From positions 62,001 through 126,000 of the forward strand of contig NZ_BNJW01000005.1 in the NCBI RefSeq assembly GCF_015751045.1: a DNA stretch of 64,000 nucleotides, read 5' to 3'. Origin of the DNA: Enterococcus lactis. Its GTDB lineage: Bacteria > Bacillota > Bacilli > Lactobacillales > Enterococcaceae. Made by a program: the position numbers and the translations under genes. Within the stretch, counting starts at the first letter, position 1, and every line of letters starts with the position of its first letter. The notes beneath the pieces were generated by a model, which did not search any database, had not been told where the DNA came from, and saw nothing but the letters and a program-made list of their open reading frames with translations. Below are positions 34,139 through 42,219 of the stretch, in pieces.

Positions 34139-35032
34139 TTATAAGTTGATCGCTTCTCCACCAGTTACTCCGTAGATTTGAGCTGTGACATAACTTGCTT
34201 TATTCGATGCTAAGAAGACATAGACCGGTGCTAATTCTCCTGGCTGACCTGCACGTTCTAGTAAACTTTGCTGACCAAATTCAGGAATTGAATCAGAAGG
34301 CTGGCCTTCGTCTAGTTGCAGCGGTGTCCAGATTGGACCAGGTGCTACGCCATTTACACGGATTCCCTTAGGAGCAAGTTGTTTTGCTAAGCCAATCGTA
34401 AAGTTAGCGATTGAAGCTTTTGTTGCTGCATAATCCAATAAATGTTCACTTGGATTGAAGGCTTGGACAGATGTTGTTGTAACAATCGCTCCTCCTGCTG
34501 GGATATGCGGAACTGCTTCTTTCACTAAAGCAAACATAGCGATGATGTTGACCATGAATGTGTCTTTGATTTGTTCAAGTGGCAGTTCAACAATGGACTG
34601 GCAAGAAATTTGCTGTCCTGCATTCAATACCATCGTATCTAGCCCACCAAGCTCACTTACTGCTTTTTCAATGATTTCTTTAGGTGCTTGTTCATCACGA
34701 AGATCAAATGGTAGTAAGACGATTTTACGTCCTGCATCTTTGACGTATTTAGCTACTTCTTCTGCATCTTTTTCTTCTCCTGGGAAGAATTGAAGAGCGA
34801 TGTCTGCACCTTCTCTAGCAAATGCAATCGCTGCTGCACGACCGATCCCTGAATCGCCACCAGTGATGAGTACACGTCGGTTTTCCAGCTGATTACTGCC
34901 CTCATAGGATTCTTCTCCGCAATCAGGAACAGGAATCATGTTCTGTTGTAAAGCTGGCGTATCCTGATCTTGCTTAGGAAATTTCTCCGTATGGTACAGA
35001 TTTCGCGGATCGATTAATTTTGGTTCTGTCAT
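34139..35032 (-). CDS. SDR family oxidoreductase (general-stress type)
   Basis: A 297-residue short-chain dehydrogenase of the long-N-terminus group (YhxC/YghA-like). Seen: the NAD(P)-binding TGGDSGIGRAAAIAFA, the NAG in LNAGQQ, catalytic Ser (TTTSVQAF) and YAATKAS (Tyr-x-x-x-Lys), and APGPIWTPLQ. An AGGAGG RBS places the start at ATG 35032, not at 35071. These enzymes are often in general-stress regulons; location directly before the gls33 operon agrees with that. Substrate unknown. Confidence 0.85.
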   Translation of the reverse strand: MTEPKLIDPRNLYHTEKFPKQDQDTPALQQNMIPVPDCGEESYEGSNQLENRRVLITGGDSGIGRAAAIAFAREGADIALQFFPGEEKDAEEVAKYVKDAGRKIVLLPFDLRDEQAPKEIIEKAVSELGGLDTMVLNAGQQISCQSIVELPLEQIKDTFMVNIIAMFALVKEAVPHIPAGGAIVTTTSVQAFNPSEHLLDYAATKASIANFTIGLAKQLAPKGIRVNGVAPGPIWTPLQLDEGQPSDSIPEFGQQSLLERAGQPGELAPVYVFLASNKASYVTAQIYGVTGGEAINL

Positions 35033-35111
35033 TGCTGTATTCCTCCTAGTTTTTCTAAATTGTATTGCCAAAACAAATTTCTTTGTTTGATACCTGTTTT
35101 AAATAGTTTGT

Positions 35112-36050
35112 TTAATTTGTATAATCTTTTCGATATAGATGGTAGCCTAAAACCGCCGCTGCTATCAAAGAGCCGAATACTACGAGGATAAATCCTAAAG
35201 CAGAGCTTTTACCCGGCAACCCTCCTGTATTCATTCCCCAAATCCCTGCAAACAACGCCGGAACGGAGATGATTAGTGCAGCTGAATCTAGATATTTCAT
35301 GATGTGGTTTAGATTATTGTCCATCATCCCATTGAATAAATCACCAATACTCTCCAATAAGTCTCGATAGATCTCGATCATTTTTTCTGTTTGGCGCTGC
35401 CTCAAATGGACATCATAAAGCAATTGTTCATCGTCTAAACGTTTGATAAACGTTTCAGAATTCCATAATTGATTCATCGTTTTCCGCTGATCTCTTAAGG
35501 TATGATCGATATACACAATGTCTCTTTCAAGATCTGCCTGTTTATACAGTTCCTCATTCTCCGTCGTTTTACGAGCTGCTCTATCCAAAGCGTCAATTCT
35601 ATGCTTCATTTCTCTTAGTTCTTTCACGTAATGGGTATAAATATCCAGTAATGTATACGTGATGATCTTTTCAAACGAGTTTAAATGATCTCCATGCTTT
35701 GTCAGCAAGCGATCCACGAACTCGGTCTTTCTATCAATACATGTAATCAAGAGATTATCGGAAAGTACAAAAGATATCGGTGTCAATTTTTTTTCGATAC
35801 GATTATCTGACTGATCCAGATTGATCACAACCAAAGAAAATGGATGCGCTAATTTGGTCTCATAAAGGCGCTCCATCCGAGAAACTTCTTCCGGATATTC
35901 CGTGCCTACGAAAATATCATCTGGAAGCTCAAATTCTTTGATTGCCTGCTGGATCTCTTCTGGCTTTTTATTATCGAGAATAAGCCAATTGTATTTGTTT
36001 TCATCTGTTTCTGTGACTTTCTTTTCATCATCCACAAAGTAGTATCTCAA
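35112..36050 (-). CDS. CorA-family divalent metal ion transporter
   Basis: A 312-residue CorA-type channel: cytosolic alpha/beta domain, long stalk helix (residues about 150-240), two C-terminal membrane helices and the selectivity motif GMN in ALFAGIWGMNTGGLPG. Mg2+ is the usual substrate, though some members carry Co2+, Ni2+ or Zn2+. AAAGGAGG lies six bases before TTG at 36050, so I take this TTG (protein begins LRYYFVDDEKK); the first nine codons of the open frame would overlap the RBS. No M-box lies before it, in contrast to ftsW in this window. Confidence 0.88.
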   Translation of the reverse strand: MRYYFVDDEKKVTETDENKYNWLILDNKKPEEIQQAIKEFELPDDIFVGTEYPEEVSRMERLYETKLAHPFSLVVINLDQSDNRIEKKLTPISFVLSDNLLITCIDRKTEFVDRLLTKHGDHLNSFEKIITYTLLDIYTHYVKELREMKHRIDALDRAARKTTENEELYKQADLERDIVYIDHTLRDQRKTMNQLWNSETFIKRLDDEQLLYDVHLRQRQTEKMIEIYRDLLESIGDLFNGMMDNNLNHIMKYLDSAALIISVPALFAGIWGMNTGGLPGKSSALGFILVVFGSLIAAAVLGYHLYRKDYTN

Positions 36051-36083
36051 TGTATACCTCCTTTCTGGACTTTTCAAAAACGA

Positions 36084-36434
36084 TTAGCTGAAGAAGCAGT
36101 TCTTTAATTTGATATTATAATCGAGTACTGCACTTTCATTTTCTAATGAGAAGCTGTCAAGCTGTTTATTAAAGTCCATGTTTAGTCGTTTACCGAAATA
36201 ACTTTGTTCTACTTTAGATGTATAGATCTCCAGTAAAGGATGCTCGATTTTTGTTGCATACTCTCCAAATTCCGAAACAAAAGGAATGATTTGGAAAAAG
36301 CTGCCTTTTGCAAAAGCACCTTTATCCCTTAAAAATGGATCGGAATCATTGATGAGAGCGAGTGCAATTTTTGTATTTTCCCCCACTTTTTCGATTAACG
36401 TCTCTACTGCATTTTTAGACAGTGTAATTTCCAT
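36084..36434 (-). CDS. HesB/IscA-like iron-sulfur biosynthesis family protein
   Basis: A 116-residue protein beginning MEITLSKNAVETLIEKVGEN, the usual start of the FeS_biosyn (HesB-like) fold. The family cysteines are missing; the only Cys is near the end (KNCFF), so Fe-S assembly as in IscA is doubtful, as for the YneR/YqkB group. Located between a CorA-type gene and two glycosyltransferase genes on the same strand. Confidence 0.65.
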   Translation of the reverse strand: MEITLSKNAVETLIEKVGENTKIALALINDSDPFLRDKGAFAKGSFFQIIPFVSEFGEYATKIEHPLLEIYTSKVEQSYFGKRLNMDFNKQLDSFSLENESAVLDYNIKLKNCFFS

Positions 36435-36466
36435 TCCTACTCCCCCTGTTCAGTTGTAGTCTTGTA

Positions 36467-37369
36467 TTATTTAACAACTACGTCTGTTTTTTGTTGAATT
36501 TTTGCATATTTTGGATATTTAGGGAATTTAGCCACACAACGGAACGCCGTCATCCCTGCATATTTTTCGTAATATTTCTTCGTTGGTCCTTCAAAATCTT
36601 TGCTCCAAGGTTTCACATGTCCTGAGAAATGGATAATGTAAGGATTGTTGCGTGTTTCTTCGTATTCACGTTCACCTGCTGCTGTTGGATGTTTCTTTGC
36701 TTTAGCCATGATATAGCCTTGTGCATTCCAACGCGGATGAAGCGGAAGCCAACGATCATGTAAGATTGCATTTAATGCATCTTGGTCATGGAACCTTAAT
36801 TTTTCTGGATTATGTTCGATGAAGTCTAATACTTTTTGCGTAATATTTTCATCTAACCATTTTTTTACATTGATCAGCATCAATCCTGAGTTGAAGTAAC
36901 GCATTGATTTAGCTGGAATCTCCATTTTTTCTAATCGTTGATGGAACCCAGCGTCTTCAACAGCTGCTACGATTGAATCACCGAAGTCAAGACGCCATAA
37001 TTTAGAGATATCTTGTAAAGCAATCATGTCGCAATCCATATATAAGATACGTTCAACTTCCGTGCCGCGGAACAATTCCGGAATCGCTATGCGGTAATAA
37101 GCTGTTTCTGGAATACGATCGCTGATTACTACATTTGTAAAGAATTCTTTATTAATTTTCAAAAATTCTACATCTGAATTCATTCGTGCATTTTTCACTG
37201 AGAAACGTAAAAGCTGTTTGCTTTCAAAATCGATATCGTCGTCAATCACATAGAACCGAACAAATTTAGACGGGTTGCAATTATCTAATACTGAGACAAA
37301 TAACGCAGCTAAATGCGGTACGAATTTTGTGTTACAACTTGCGACTACTGCTATTTCTTTTTTATTCAT
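36467..37369 (-). CDS. GT8 family glycosyltransferase
   Basis: A 300-residue retaining glycosyltransferase of family 8. Seen: N-terminal IAVVASCNTKFVPHLAALFVSVLDN, the metal-binding DxD in RILYMDCDMIAL (about residues 100-105), FNSGLMLINVKKW, FHDQDALNAIL and the closing HFSGHVKPW. It overlaps the preceding GT8 gene by eight bases, so the pair is translationally coupled. Such paired GT8 enzymes in enterococci and streptococci add glucose or galactose to lipids, wall polymers or serine-rich proteins; no acceptor is evident. Confidence 0.88.
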   Translation of the reverse strand: MNKKEIAVVASCNTKFVPHLAALFVSVLDNCNPSKFVRFYVIDDDIDFESKQLLRFSVKNARMNSDVEFLKINKEFFTNVVISDRIPETAYYRIAIPELFRGTEVERILYMDCDMIALQDISKLWRLDFGDSIVAAVEDAGFHQRLEKMEIPAKSMRYFNSGLMLINVKKWLDENITQKVLDFIEHNPEKLRFHDQDALNAILHDRWLPLHPRWNAQGYIMAKAKKHPTAAGEREYEETRNNPYIIHFSGHVKPWSKDFEGPTKKYYEKYAGMTAFRCVAKFPKYPKYAKIQQKTDVVVK

Positions 37370-38219
37370 TGATCTCGCCTACTTTCGTTAGAGTACTGTG
37401 TGCTAATTTTTTTAAGTATAAATTGGTATACGGATGATCTTTCAAAGTATTCCAAGGTTTATCATGTCCTGTAAAATGAACGATTGAAGGTTTTTCATTT
37501 CCTTCTTTATACAGACGTTCATATTTTTCATTTGGTGCTGGGTGTCGTTCAAAAATCAAAGAAGTCTGCATGTTCCATTTTGGATGAAGTTGTTCCCAAT
37601 CTTCATAAAGGACAGCATTCAAAGCATCTTGATCGTGATAAATGATTCGATCACCATTTTCACTTAAATAATGGATAGTTTTTTCTGTAATTTCTTTTTT
37701 ATTCCATTGATCGATGTCAATCACCATCACCCCTGAATTGAAGTACAAGTCATCGGAATCTATTCCTAATCTTTCCAATGCTTTCACTTGTCCTGGATCG
37801 ATAATGGCGCCGATCGTTTTTCCATTTAATGGTTCATCATATAGTTTTACGATATCGTCTAGCACTAACACATCTGAATCTAAGTAAAGGACTTTCTTAT
37901 AATCCTCTTTAGCTAATAAGTTGGGTAAAGAAATTCTTAAGTAAGCGGTAGTTGTGATATGGTCGCTGACTAGGAAGTCTTCGTAGATATCTTTTTCCAC
38001 TGTCAGGAATTGGATACTTGCATTACTTGAATATTTATTTACCGTTTCTTCCAATCCTTGTTTACTATATTCTGATAGACCATCGTCAATCACATAAAAT
38101 TTTATGCGTCTTGCTTTATTGCAATTTTCTAATGCAGTTGCGATCATCACGCTCAAGTAAGGAGCATAATTTTCGTCTGAAGCAGTCACCACAGGAACTA
38201 CGCCGTATCTCTTCTCCAT
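37362..38219 (-). CDS. GT8 family glycosyltransferase
   Basis: A 285-residue GT8 enzyme, about 40 percent similar in pattern to its neighbour: VTASDENYAPYLSVMIATAL, DxD in VLYLDSDVLVL, FNSGVMVIDIDQW, YHDQDALNAVL and HFTGHDKPW. ATG 38219 with AAAGGAG eight bases upstream is chosen; the open frame extends to 38279 without an RBS. First gene of the pair; a cre-like site lies about 130 bases upstream. Confidence 0.87.
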   Translation of the reverse strand: MEKRYGVVPVVTASDENYAPYLSVMIATALENCNKARRIKFYVIDDGLSEYSKQGLEETVNKYSSNASIQFLTVEKDIYEDFLVSDHITTTAYLRISLPNLLAKEDYKKVLYLDSDVLVLDDIVKLYDEPLNGKTIGAIIDPGQVKALERLGIDSDDLYFNSGVMVIDIDQWNKKEITEKTIHYLSENGDRIIYHDQDALNAVLYEDWEQLHPKWNMQTSLIFERHPAPNEKYERLYKEGNEKPSIVHFTGHDKPWNTLKDHPYTNLYLKKLAHSTLTKVGEINE

Positions 38220-38350
38220 CAAAATCACTCCTTTTTCTAATCTTTTTCTAACCTGTTCTACATCTAGAATATTCCTCATTTGGCTTTAAAGCAAAATATA
38301 TGCTTTGTTTTCATTGAATATTTTAAAATTTTTTTATTACAAAACGCATT

Positions 38351-38364
38351 GGTAAGCGCTAACT
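38351..38364. promoter_or_regulatory. Candidate CcpA (cre) site upstream of the GT8 pair
   Basis: GGTAAGCGCTAACT matches the cre consensus TGWAARCGYTWNCW at 13 of 14 positions. It sits in the divergent region between the GT8 pair and the HAD gene. Confidence 0.45.
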
Positions 38365-38552
38365 ATTCGTTTTTCATGGCTTTTTATTCAAAGGTATTGA
38401 CCAAAAACTACTATATATAGCCACCTTTTTCTTAAGAATGTTTTTTGAAAAAATTCATAACGGCAAAGCAAGTTAGTTTCATTTTTTTAATTTCTCATTT
38501 AATCTTAAGGTAACAGGAAAATAGATATGCAAAAAGAAAGTAGGAAGATAAA

Positions 38553-39362
38553 ATGAAACTAGCAGCGATTGATTTAGACGGTACCTTGCTTGATCGAAAT
38601 GGAAAGATACCAGAAGAAAATATCCAGGCACTTCGGAAATTTGATGAAAATGGCGGAATCGTAACAGTAGCTACAGGAAGGAACAGCATTTCTGCTAAAG
38701 ATATTTTTTCCGAATTAGGGATCGGCGGCTATTTGATTTCTTCCAATGGTTCGCTGATTGCTGAAATGAAGGATGGAAAGATGGCAAAGGTTCTCAGACG
38801 TTCGAAAATAGATATCGATACTCTGAAAAAAGCCTTCTTCTATGCTCAAGAAGCAAAAATCTCAATTATTGCCAGCCGAGAAACCCAAGATGATCAGCTG
38901 ACATTCGATGAGTCAAATCTTGTCAAAGACGACCCCTATTATGAACATTTCAATCTGCAGAATCATTCTTTTGATCAAATTTTAAGTATGTTAGAAGATC
39001 CTTCTCTTAGCTATCTTAAATTAGCGTTAACAGATAAGAGTGAAGAAAAACTACAGAAGTTACAAAGAGATCTGCAAGCAGACGGCATCAATTCAGTATT
39101 CTCTGATCCGCATTTCTTAGAAATCACGCCTACAGGTATCACTAAAGCTCATTCACTTGTTTTTTTGGCGGATTACCTTGGAATCGAGTCGAGTGATATC
39201 ATGGCTTTTGGCGATCAAGAAAACGACATTGCTATGTTGAATTATAGTGGGTTGAGTATTGCGATGGGGAATGCACAGCGGCAAGTAAAAGAAATTGCAA
39301 ACCAAGTAACACTGACGAATGAGGAAGCTGGGGTTGCTTATATTTTAAAAAACTTCTATTGA
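38553..39362 (+). CDS. Cof-type HAD-IIB family phosphatase
   Basis: A 269-residue HAD hydrolase with all four motifs: DLDGTLLD (nucleophile Asp), the Ser/Thr motif in LISSNGSL, Lys in GITKAHSL and FGDQENDIAML. The cap region (residues about 85-190) is the IIB type. These enzymes dephosphorylate sugar phosphates or flavin/pyridoxal phosphates; the substrate is not predictable. RBS AGGAAG before ATG. Followed after about 40 bases by an isochorismatase gene, probably in one transcript. Confidence 0.88.
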   Translation: MKLAAIDLDGTLLDRNGKIPEENIQALRKFDENGGIVTVATGRNSISAKDIFSELGIGGYLISSNGSLIAEMKDGKMAKVLRRSKIDIDTLKKAFFYAQEAKISIIASRETQDDQLTFDESNLVKDDPYYEHFNLQNHSFDQILSMLEDPSLSYLKLALTDKSEEKLQKLQRDLQADGINSVFSDPHFLEITPTGITKAHSLVFLADYLGIESSDIMAFGDQENDIAMLNYSGLSIAMGNAQRQVKEIANQVTLTNEEAGVAYILKNFY

Positions 39363-39401
39363 AAATAAAAAAATGACGTCATGAACGTAGGAGGAAAGAA
39401 A

Positions 39402-39905
39402 ATGTTAGTTATTATCGATATGCAAAATCATATTCTTGATCCAAATAGCGAATTTTATATTCCAGAATCAGACCAATTGGCGGAACGCATTGCTAAACAA
39501 TTAGCTAAAGCACGCAAAAACAAGGAATATATTCTATTCACACGGGATATTCCAGTCGAACTGAAGGACAAAGAAGAGGAACGGGAAGATTTGCAATTGA
39601 TCCCTCTTCTTTCTCCCCAAGGAAATGAACGAGTGATCAAAAAGTATTACTTTACGATCCCCCCTGAAACTTTAGCTGAAATCAAGGAGACTTTGTTTGA
39701 AAGCAAAGAAGAACAAAAAGAGATCGAAGTGGTTGGGATCGAAACAAACTTATGTGTGCTCTCTAATTTGATAGGCTTGCAGAGTGCGTTTCCTGAAGCT
39801 GACTTTTTTGTTGATCCAACGTTAGCTTCTAGTAGAAAACATGGAGAATCTGCGTTGGAACTTCTGAAAGATTTCAATGTTTCGATCATTGAACCTAAAA
39901 AATAG
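39402..39905 (+). CDS. Isochorismatase-family cysteine hydrolase
   Basis: A 167-residue alpha/beta hydrolase with the triad Asp (VIIDMQNHILD), Lys (VIKKYYF) and Cys (GIETNLCVLSN). Nicotinamidase-like members deamidate small amides; the substrate is unknown. AGGAGGAAAG lies just before ATG 39402, which is preferred to the upstream ATG at 39381. Differs from the second isochorismatase at 48963. Confidence 0.82.
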   Translation: MLVIIDMQNHILDPNSEFYIPESDQLAERIAKQLAKARKNKEYILFTRDIPVELKDKEEEREDLQLIPLLSPQGNERVIKKYYFTIPPETLAEIKETLFESKEEQKEIEVVGIETNLCVLSNLIGLQSAFPEADFFVDPTLASSRKHGESALELLKDFNVSIIEPKK

Positions 39906-39938
39906 ACAGTCACACGTATGCTACAGTCTATTCTTTAT
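39900..39938 (+). terminator. Terminator after the isochorismatase gene
   Basis: AATAGACAGT pairs with ACAGTCTATT and includes the stop codon; followed by TTCTTTAT. Confidence 0.65.
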
Positions 39939-39984
39939 ATAAGTTCTATTATCATTTAGCAAGCAAATAGCAAGCAAATAAAAA

Positions 39985-40029
39985 AGAAAAAGCACGAAGA
40001 ACTGTTTTCAGTCTTACGTGCTTTTTCTA
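39985..40029. terminator. Hairpin terminator, likely for the minus-strand tRNA transcript
   Basis: GAAAAAGCACG pairs with CGTGCTTTTTC over a 21-nt loop. On the minus strand it is followed by TTTTTTATTTG. It lies beyond the two family-B repeats that follow the tRNA. Confidence 0.65.
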
Positions 40030-40061
40030 CAAAAGTATATTGGCTTTTCCATGACACCTTG

Positions 40062-40180
40062 GTAAACAGTGTTCTCCTGCCAACTCCTCAGTCACAAGTC
40101 ACAATATTCAACAAACATGGGAAGCTGTTTTTTGAAATTGCTCCTTGTGACTCAGAGTTAAACGGTAGGCTCACGACCTC
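40062..40180 (-). repeat. Dispersed intergenic repeat, family B, copy 2
   Basis: On the minus strand it reads GAGGTCGTGAGCCTACCGTT, GAGTCACAAGGAGCAATTTC, CATGTTTGTTGAATATTGTG and GAACACTGTTTACC, nearly the same as 1034-1152. In tandem with copy 3. Confidence 0.75.
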
Positions 40181-40187
40181 TTTCTTA

Positions 40188-40303
40188 AATGGTGTTCAAT
40201 CAGCTGACTCTCGGTATTAGCTTAACAAACGGCAAAATATGAGGAACTATTTTTCCGTTTGTTTCTCTAATACTCAGGTCAAAACGCTGATTTCACAACC
40301 TCT
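40188..40303 (-). repeat. Dispersed intergenic repeat, family B, divergent copy 3 with long inverted repeat
   Basis: Starts GAGGTTGTGAAATCAGCG and ends GAACACCATTTA as in the other copies, but the middle forms a long hairpin: ATTAG, AACAAACGG pair with CCGTTTGTT, CTAAT. Directly downstream of the tRNA. Confidence 0.6.
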
Positions 40304-40305
40304 TA

Positions 40306-40379
40306 TGTACCTTGTAGGACTCGAACCTACGACCGGACGGTTATGAGCCGTCTGCTCTAACCAACTGAGCTAAAGGTAC
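40306..40379 (-). tRNA. tRNA with CAU anticodon (elongator Met or Ile2)
   Basis: A 74-nt cloverleaf on the minus strand. The acceptor stem is GTACCTT/AAGGTAC with discriminator A, the D arm AGCTCAGTTGGTTAGAGC, the anticodon stem-loop GACGG-CTCATAA-CCGTC and the T arm GTAGGTTCGAGTCCTAC. The anticodon is CAT. CCA is not encoded (the next bases are TAA). The body (TTAGCTCAG...GAGCAG-CG-CTCATAA-CG) resembles E. coli tRNA-Ile2, whose C34 is modified to lysidine, at least as much as elongator tRNA-Met, so the amino acid is left open. Confidence 0.93.
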
Positions 40380-40569
40380 ATCATCATGAGATATATTTTA
40401 GTTACTTTTTAACTATAGCACGAATTATAGACGCTCACAAGCTTCAAAATATAAATAATATGATATATTTATTCTTATTTATTTGACTTGAAACTTGACT
40501 ATTTTTTACTTGCTTATTTTAGAAGAAATGCTATTCTTTTAAAAATTCTCAATGCTAGGAGTGATTATT

Positions 40570-40875
40570 TTGCCATTTATTGCGATTTTATTCGATTTGG
40601 TTGCGGCAGCAGCTTACTTTCTCCAATACAATCATCAAAGTTCAGAAGTCCTGTTTGTTGGAATGATTTTCCAAGGTGTGATCACCCTTCTCCTTCTCAT
40701 CATTATAATCAGCTACAAAGGAAAAAAATATGCACGTGTCCAGACAGAAATATTTGTTAAATATGTTTCTATTCGTTACGGGATCATCATTCTTTCCTTT
40801 TTAATGAATGCAATCGTCCTCTTTTTATATGTATTGAATTACTTAAATATCAATCCATTGATTTTTTCTAGATAG
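40570..40875 (+). CDS. Small three- or four-helix membrane protein
   Basis: A 101-residue hydrophobic protein with helices at about residues 3-22, 30-52 and 70-95, separated by a basic loop YKGKKYARVQTE. Not recognised. TAGGAG lies nine bases before TTG at 40570, so the TTG start is favoured over the ATG at 40552. Ends in a strong terminator. Confidence 0.6.
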   Translation: MPFIAILFDLVAAAAYFLQYNHQSSEVLFVGMIFQGVITLLLLIIIISYKGKKYARVQTEIFVKYVSIRYGIIILSFLMNAIVLFLYVLNYLNINPLIFSR

Positions 40876-40888
40876 ATAACTTGTATTT

Positions 40889-40934
40889 AGCGGAACAGTT
40901 CTCGCGTATGAGCAGAGAGCTGTTCCGCTTTTTC
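40889..40934 (+). terminator. Intrinsic terminator
   Basis: AGCGGAACAGTTCTC pairs with GAGAGCTGTTCCGCT and is followed by TTTTT. Confidence 0.9.
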
Positions 40935-41031
40935 ATCGGTCTATTCTTCTTTGATTTTCCTAGCATTTCATTTGTGATGTATGCAATAACATGTTATCTT
41001 TTATTAGAAGAAACGTTGAGGAGTCCGTTAC

Positions 41032-41286
41032 ATGATTACGTTGGTTAGAGTTTTGTTTTGGTTGCCTTCGGTCGTCCTGATCGCAATTATTTTTTATCTT
41101 ATGCTTTGGAACAAAGAACGGCTTTATTTAGCTGTTTTGACTCTTCCGGTTATTTATTTTATGTGGAAGGTTTTTAATTACAACTACTTTGAACCTGATA
41201 GTGTTTTTGTAGAAGAATTATCAGGGTTGGTTTTGTCTCTATTAATCGTCATTCTTTATTTGATACGTTTAAATAAAAAACATTGA
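41032..41286 (+). CDS. Small membrane protein, paralogue of those at 63057 and 63453
   Basis: An 84-residue protein with three hydrophobic segments: LVRVLFWLPSVVLIAIIFYLML, YLAVLTLPVIYFMWKVF and LSGLVLSLLIVILYLIRL. The first two match the proteins encoded at 63057-63302 (LSKLLFWIPFIIMISIFFYL, PMIYFIHKI) and more weakly at 63453. Family unknown. RBS GAGGAG. Followed by a small XRE regulator. Confidence 0.65.
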   Translation: MITLVRVLFWLPSVVLIAIIFYLMLWNKERLYLAVLTLPVIYFMWKVFNYNYFEPDSVFVEELSGLVLSLLIVILYLIRLNKKH

Positions 41287-41355
41287 GTCCTATTGATTGC
41301 TTGTGTAGCTTTCTATGGTCATTACAACTATCCTATTATGATGAAAGGTGATTAA

Positions 41356-41601
41356 ATGAGTATCGAAGAAGCTATTTTACTGGATACTTTACGTTGTCGT
41401 CTGAATTTTTTAAGAACTGGCCGATCTTTATCCCAAGTAGCTGTTTCTAGCGCGTTAAGTATTCCTTTATTCAAATATCGTAAATACGAACAAGGGGAAG
41501 AAATTCCAAGTATCATTGAATTGATCTACATCGCCGACTTTTACGATATTTCCGTTGACTACCTGATTGGTCGCTCAGAAACAGCAAGCAAACTGAAATG
41601 A
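41356..41601 (+). CDS. XRE-family helix-turn-helix regulator
   Basis: An 81-residue Cro/CI-type protein: LNFLRTGRSLSQVAVSSALSIPLFKYRKYEQGEEIP then IELIYIADFYDISVDYLIGRSE. The last segment is the typical end of the SinR-like/phage-type HTH_3 domain. There is an extended N-terminus of about 12 residues. RBS AAAGG. Target unknown; the nearest gene upstream encodes a small membrane protein. Confidence 0.85.
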   Translation: MSIEEAILLDTLRCRLNFLRTGRSLSQVAVSSALSIPLFKYRKYEQGEEIPSIIELIYIADFYDISVDYLIGRSETASKLK

Positions 41602-41678
41602 TTTTTTCCAGCCATTGTGCTGGTTTTTTCATTTAATGTTTAAAGTGAACAAACTATGTACAAAAAGGAGATGTATCT

Positions 41679-42044
41679 ATGCGTTTATGGCATGAAAAAT
41701 TGATTTCAAAGCTTCCTCGTCAGCAGCTTTTAGGACAACATCGAGAATGCTGTGCGTTAAGAGGAAATGGTTGGGGAAAGAAACACGCTACTGTAGATTA
41801 TGTCTTCCACTATTCTCCTTATAAATTATTTCAATATCATCAACTTGTCATGGACGAAATGGAAAAGCGTGGCTACAGCCCAGCACCTGAATGGACAGAT
41901 CCTATGTACCGTGGCAAATCATGCGAAGCATTTTTTGATTTGCCTACTGTAGAACGTAGCGTTCCGATTTATCCGGAACATGATGTAGTGTATCTAGCAG
42001 AGTGTTTAGCAAATTTGGAGCAAAAAGGAATTTATCTTACCTAA
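41679..42044 (+). CDS. TIGR02328 / pyrimidine-dimer glycosylase-like protein
   Basis: A 121-residue protein starting MRLWHEKLISKLPRQQLLGQH, followed by RECCALRGNGWGKKHATVDYVF and ending YPEHDVVYLAECLANL. This is the TIGR02328 family, related by its N-terminus to T4 endonuclease V (Pyr_excise). Whether it acts as a DNA glycosylase is not known. RBS AAAGGAG. The stop is followed at once by a hairpin repeat. Confidence 0.8.
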   Translation: MRLWHEKLISKLPRQQLLGQHRECCALRGNGWGKKHATVDYVFHYSPYKLFQYHQLVMDEMEKRGYSPAPEWTDPMYRGKSCEAFFDLPTVERSVPIYPEHDVVYLAECLANLEQKGIYLT

Positions 42045-42165
42045 AAAAGAGGCTGGGATAGAAGCGTTTAACTCCAAGAAATAAGAGGTAATTCACGAAA
42101 ATTGCTTTTCAAATCTTTGTGAATTTCAGCTTATTTCCGAAGGAGTTGCTTCTGCTTCCGCCGTT
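42045..42165 (+). repeat. Family-C hairpin repeat
   Basis: A near-continuous 115-nt hairpin. The outer GGCTGGGATAGAAGC pairs with GCTTCTGCTTCCGCC; inner arms AACTCC, GAAATAAG, AATTCACGAAA pair with TTTGTGAATT, CTTATTTC, GGAGTT. It directly follows a stop codon. The AAGAAATAAGAGGTAATT arm recurs inverted at 53219-53289. Confidence 0.7.
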
Positions 42166-42219
42166 TACACATGTTTAGAGCGTGAAAAACTCTTCTACTC
42201 TTTACTCATCGAAAAAGTC

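Noticed and set aside
35112-36050. M-box or other riboswitch before the CorA-type gene
   Set aside because: The bases between 36051 and 36083 are too few, and nothing matching the M-box blocks occurs upstream.
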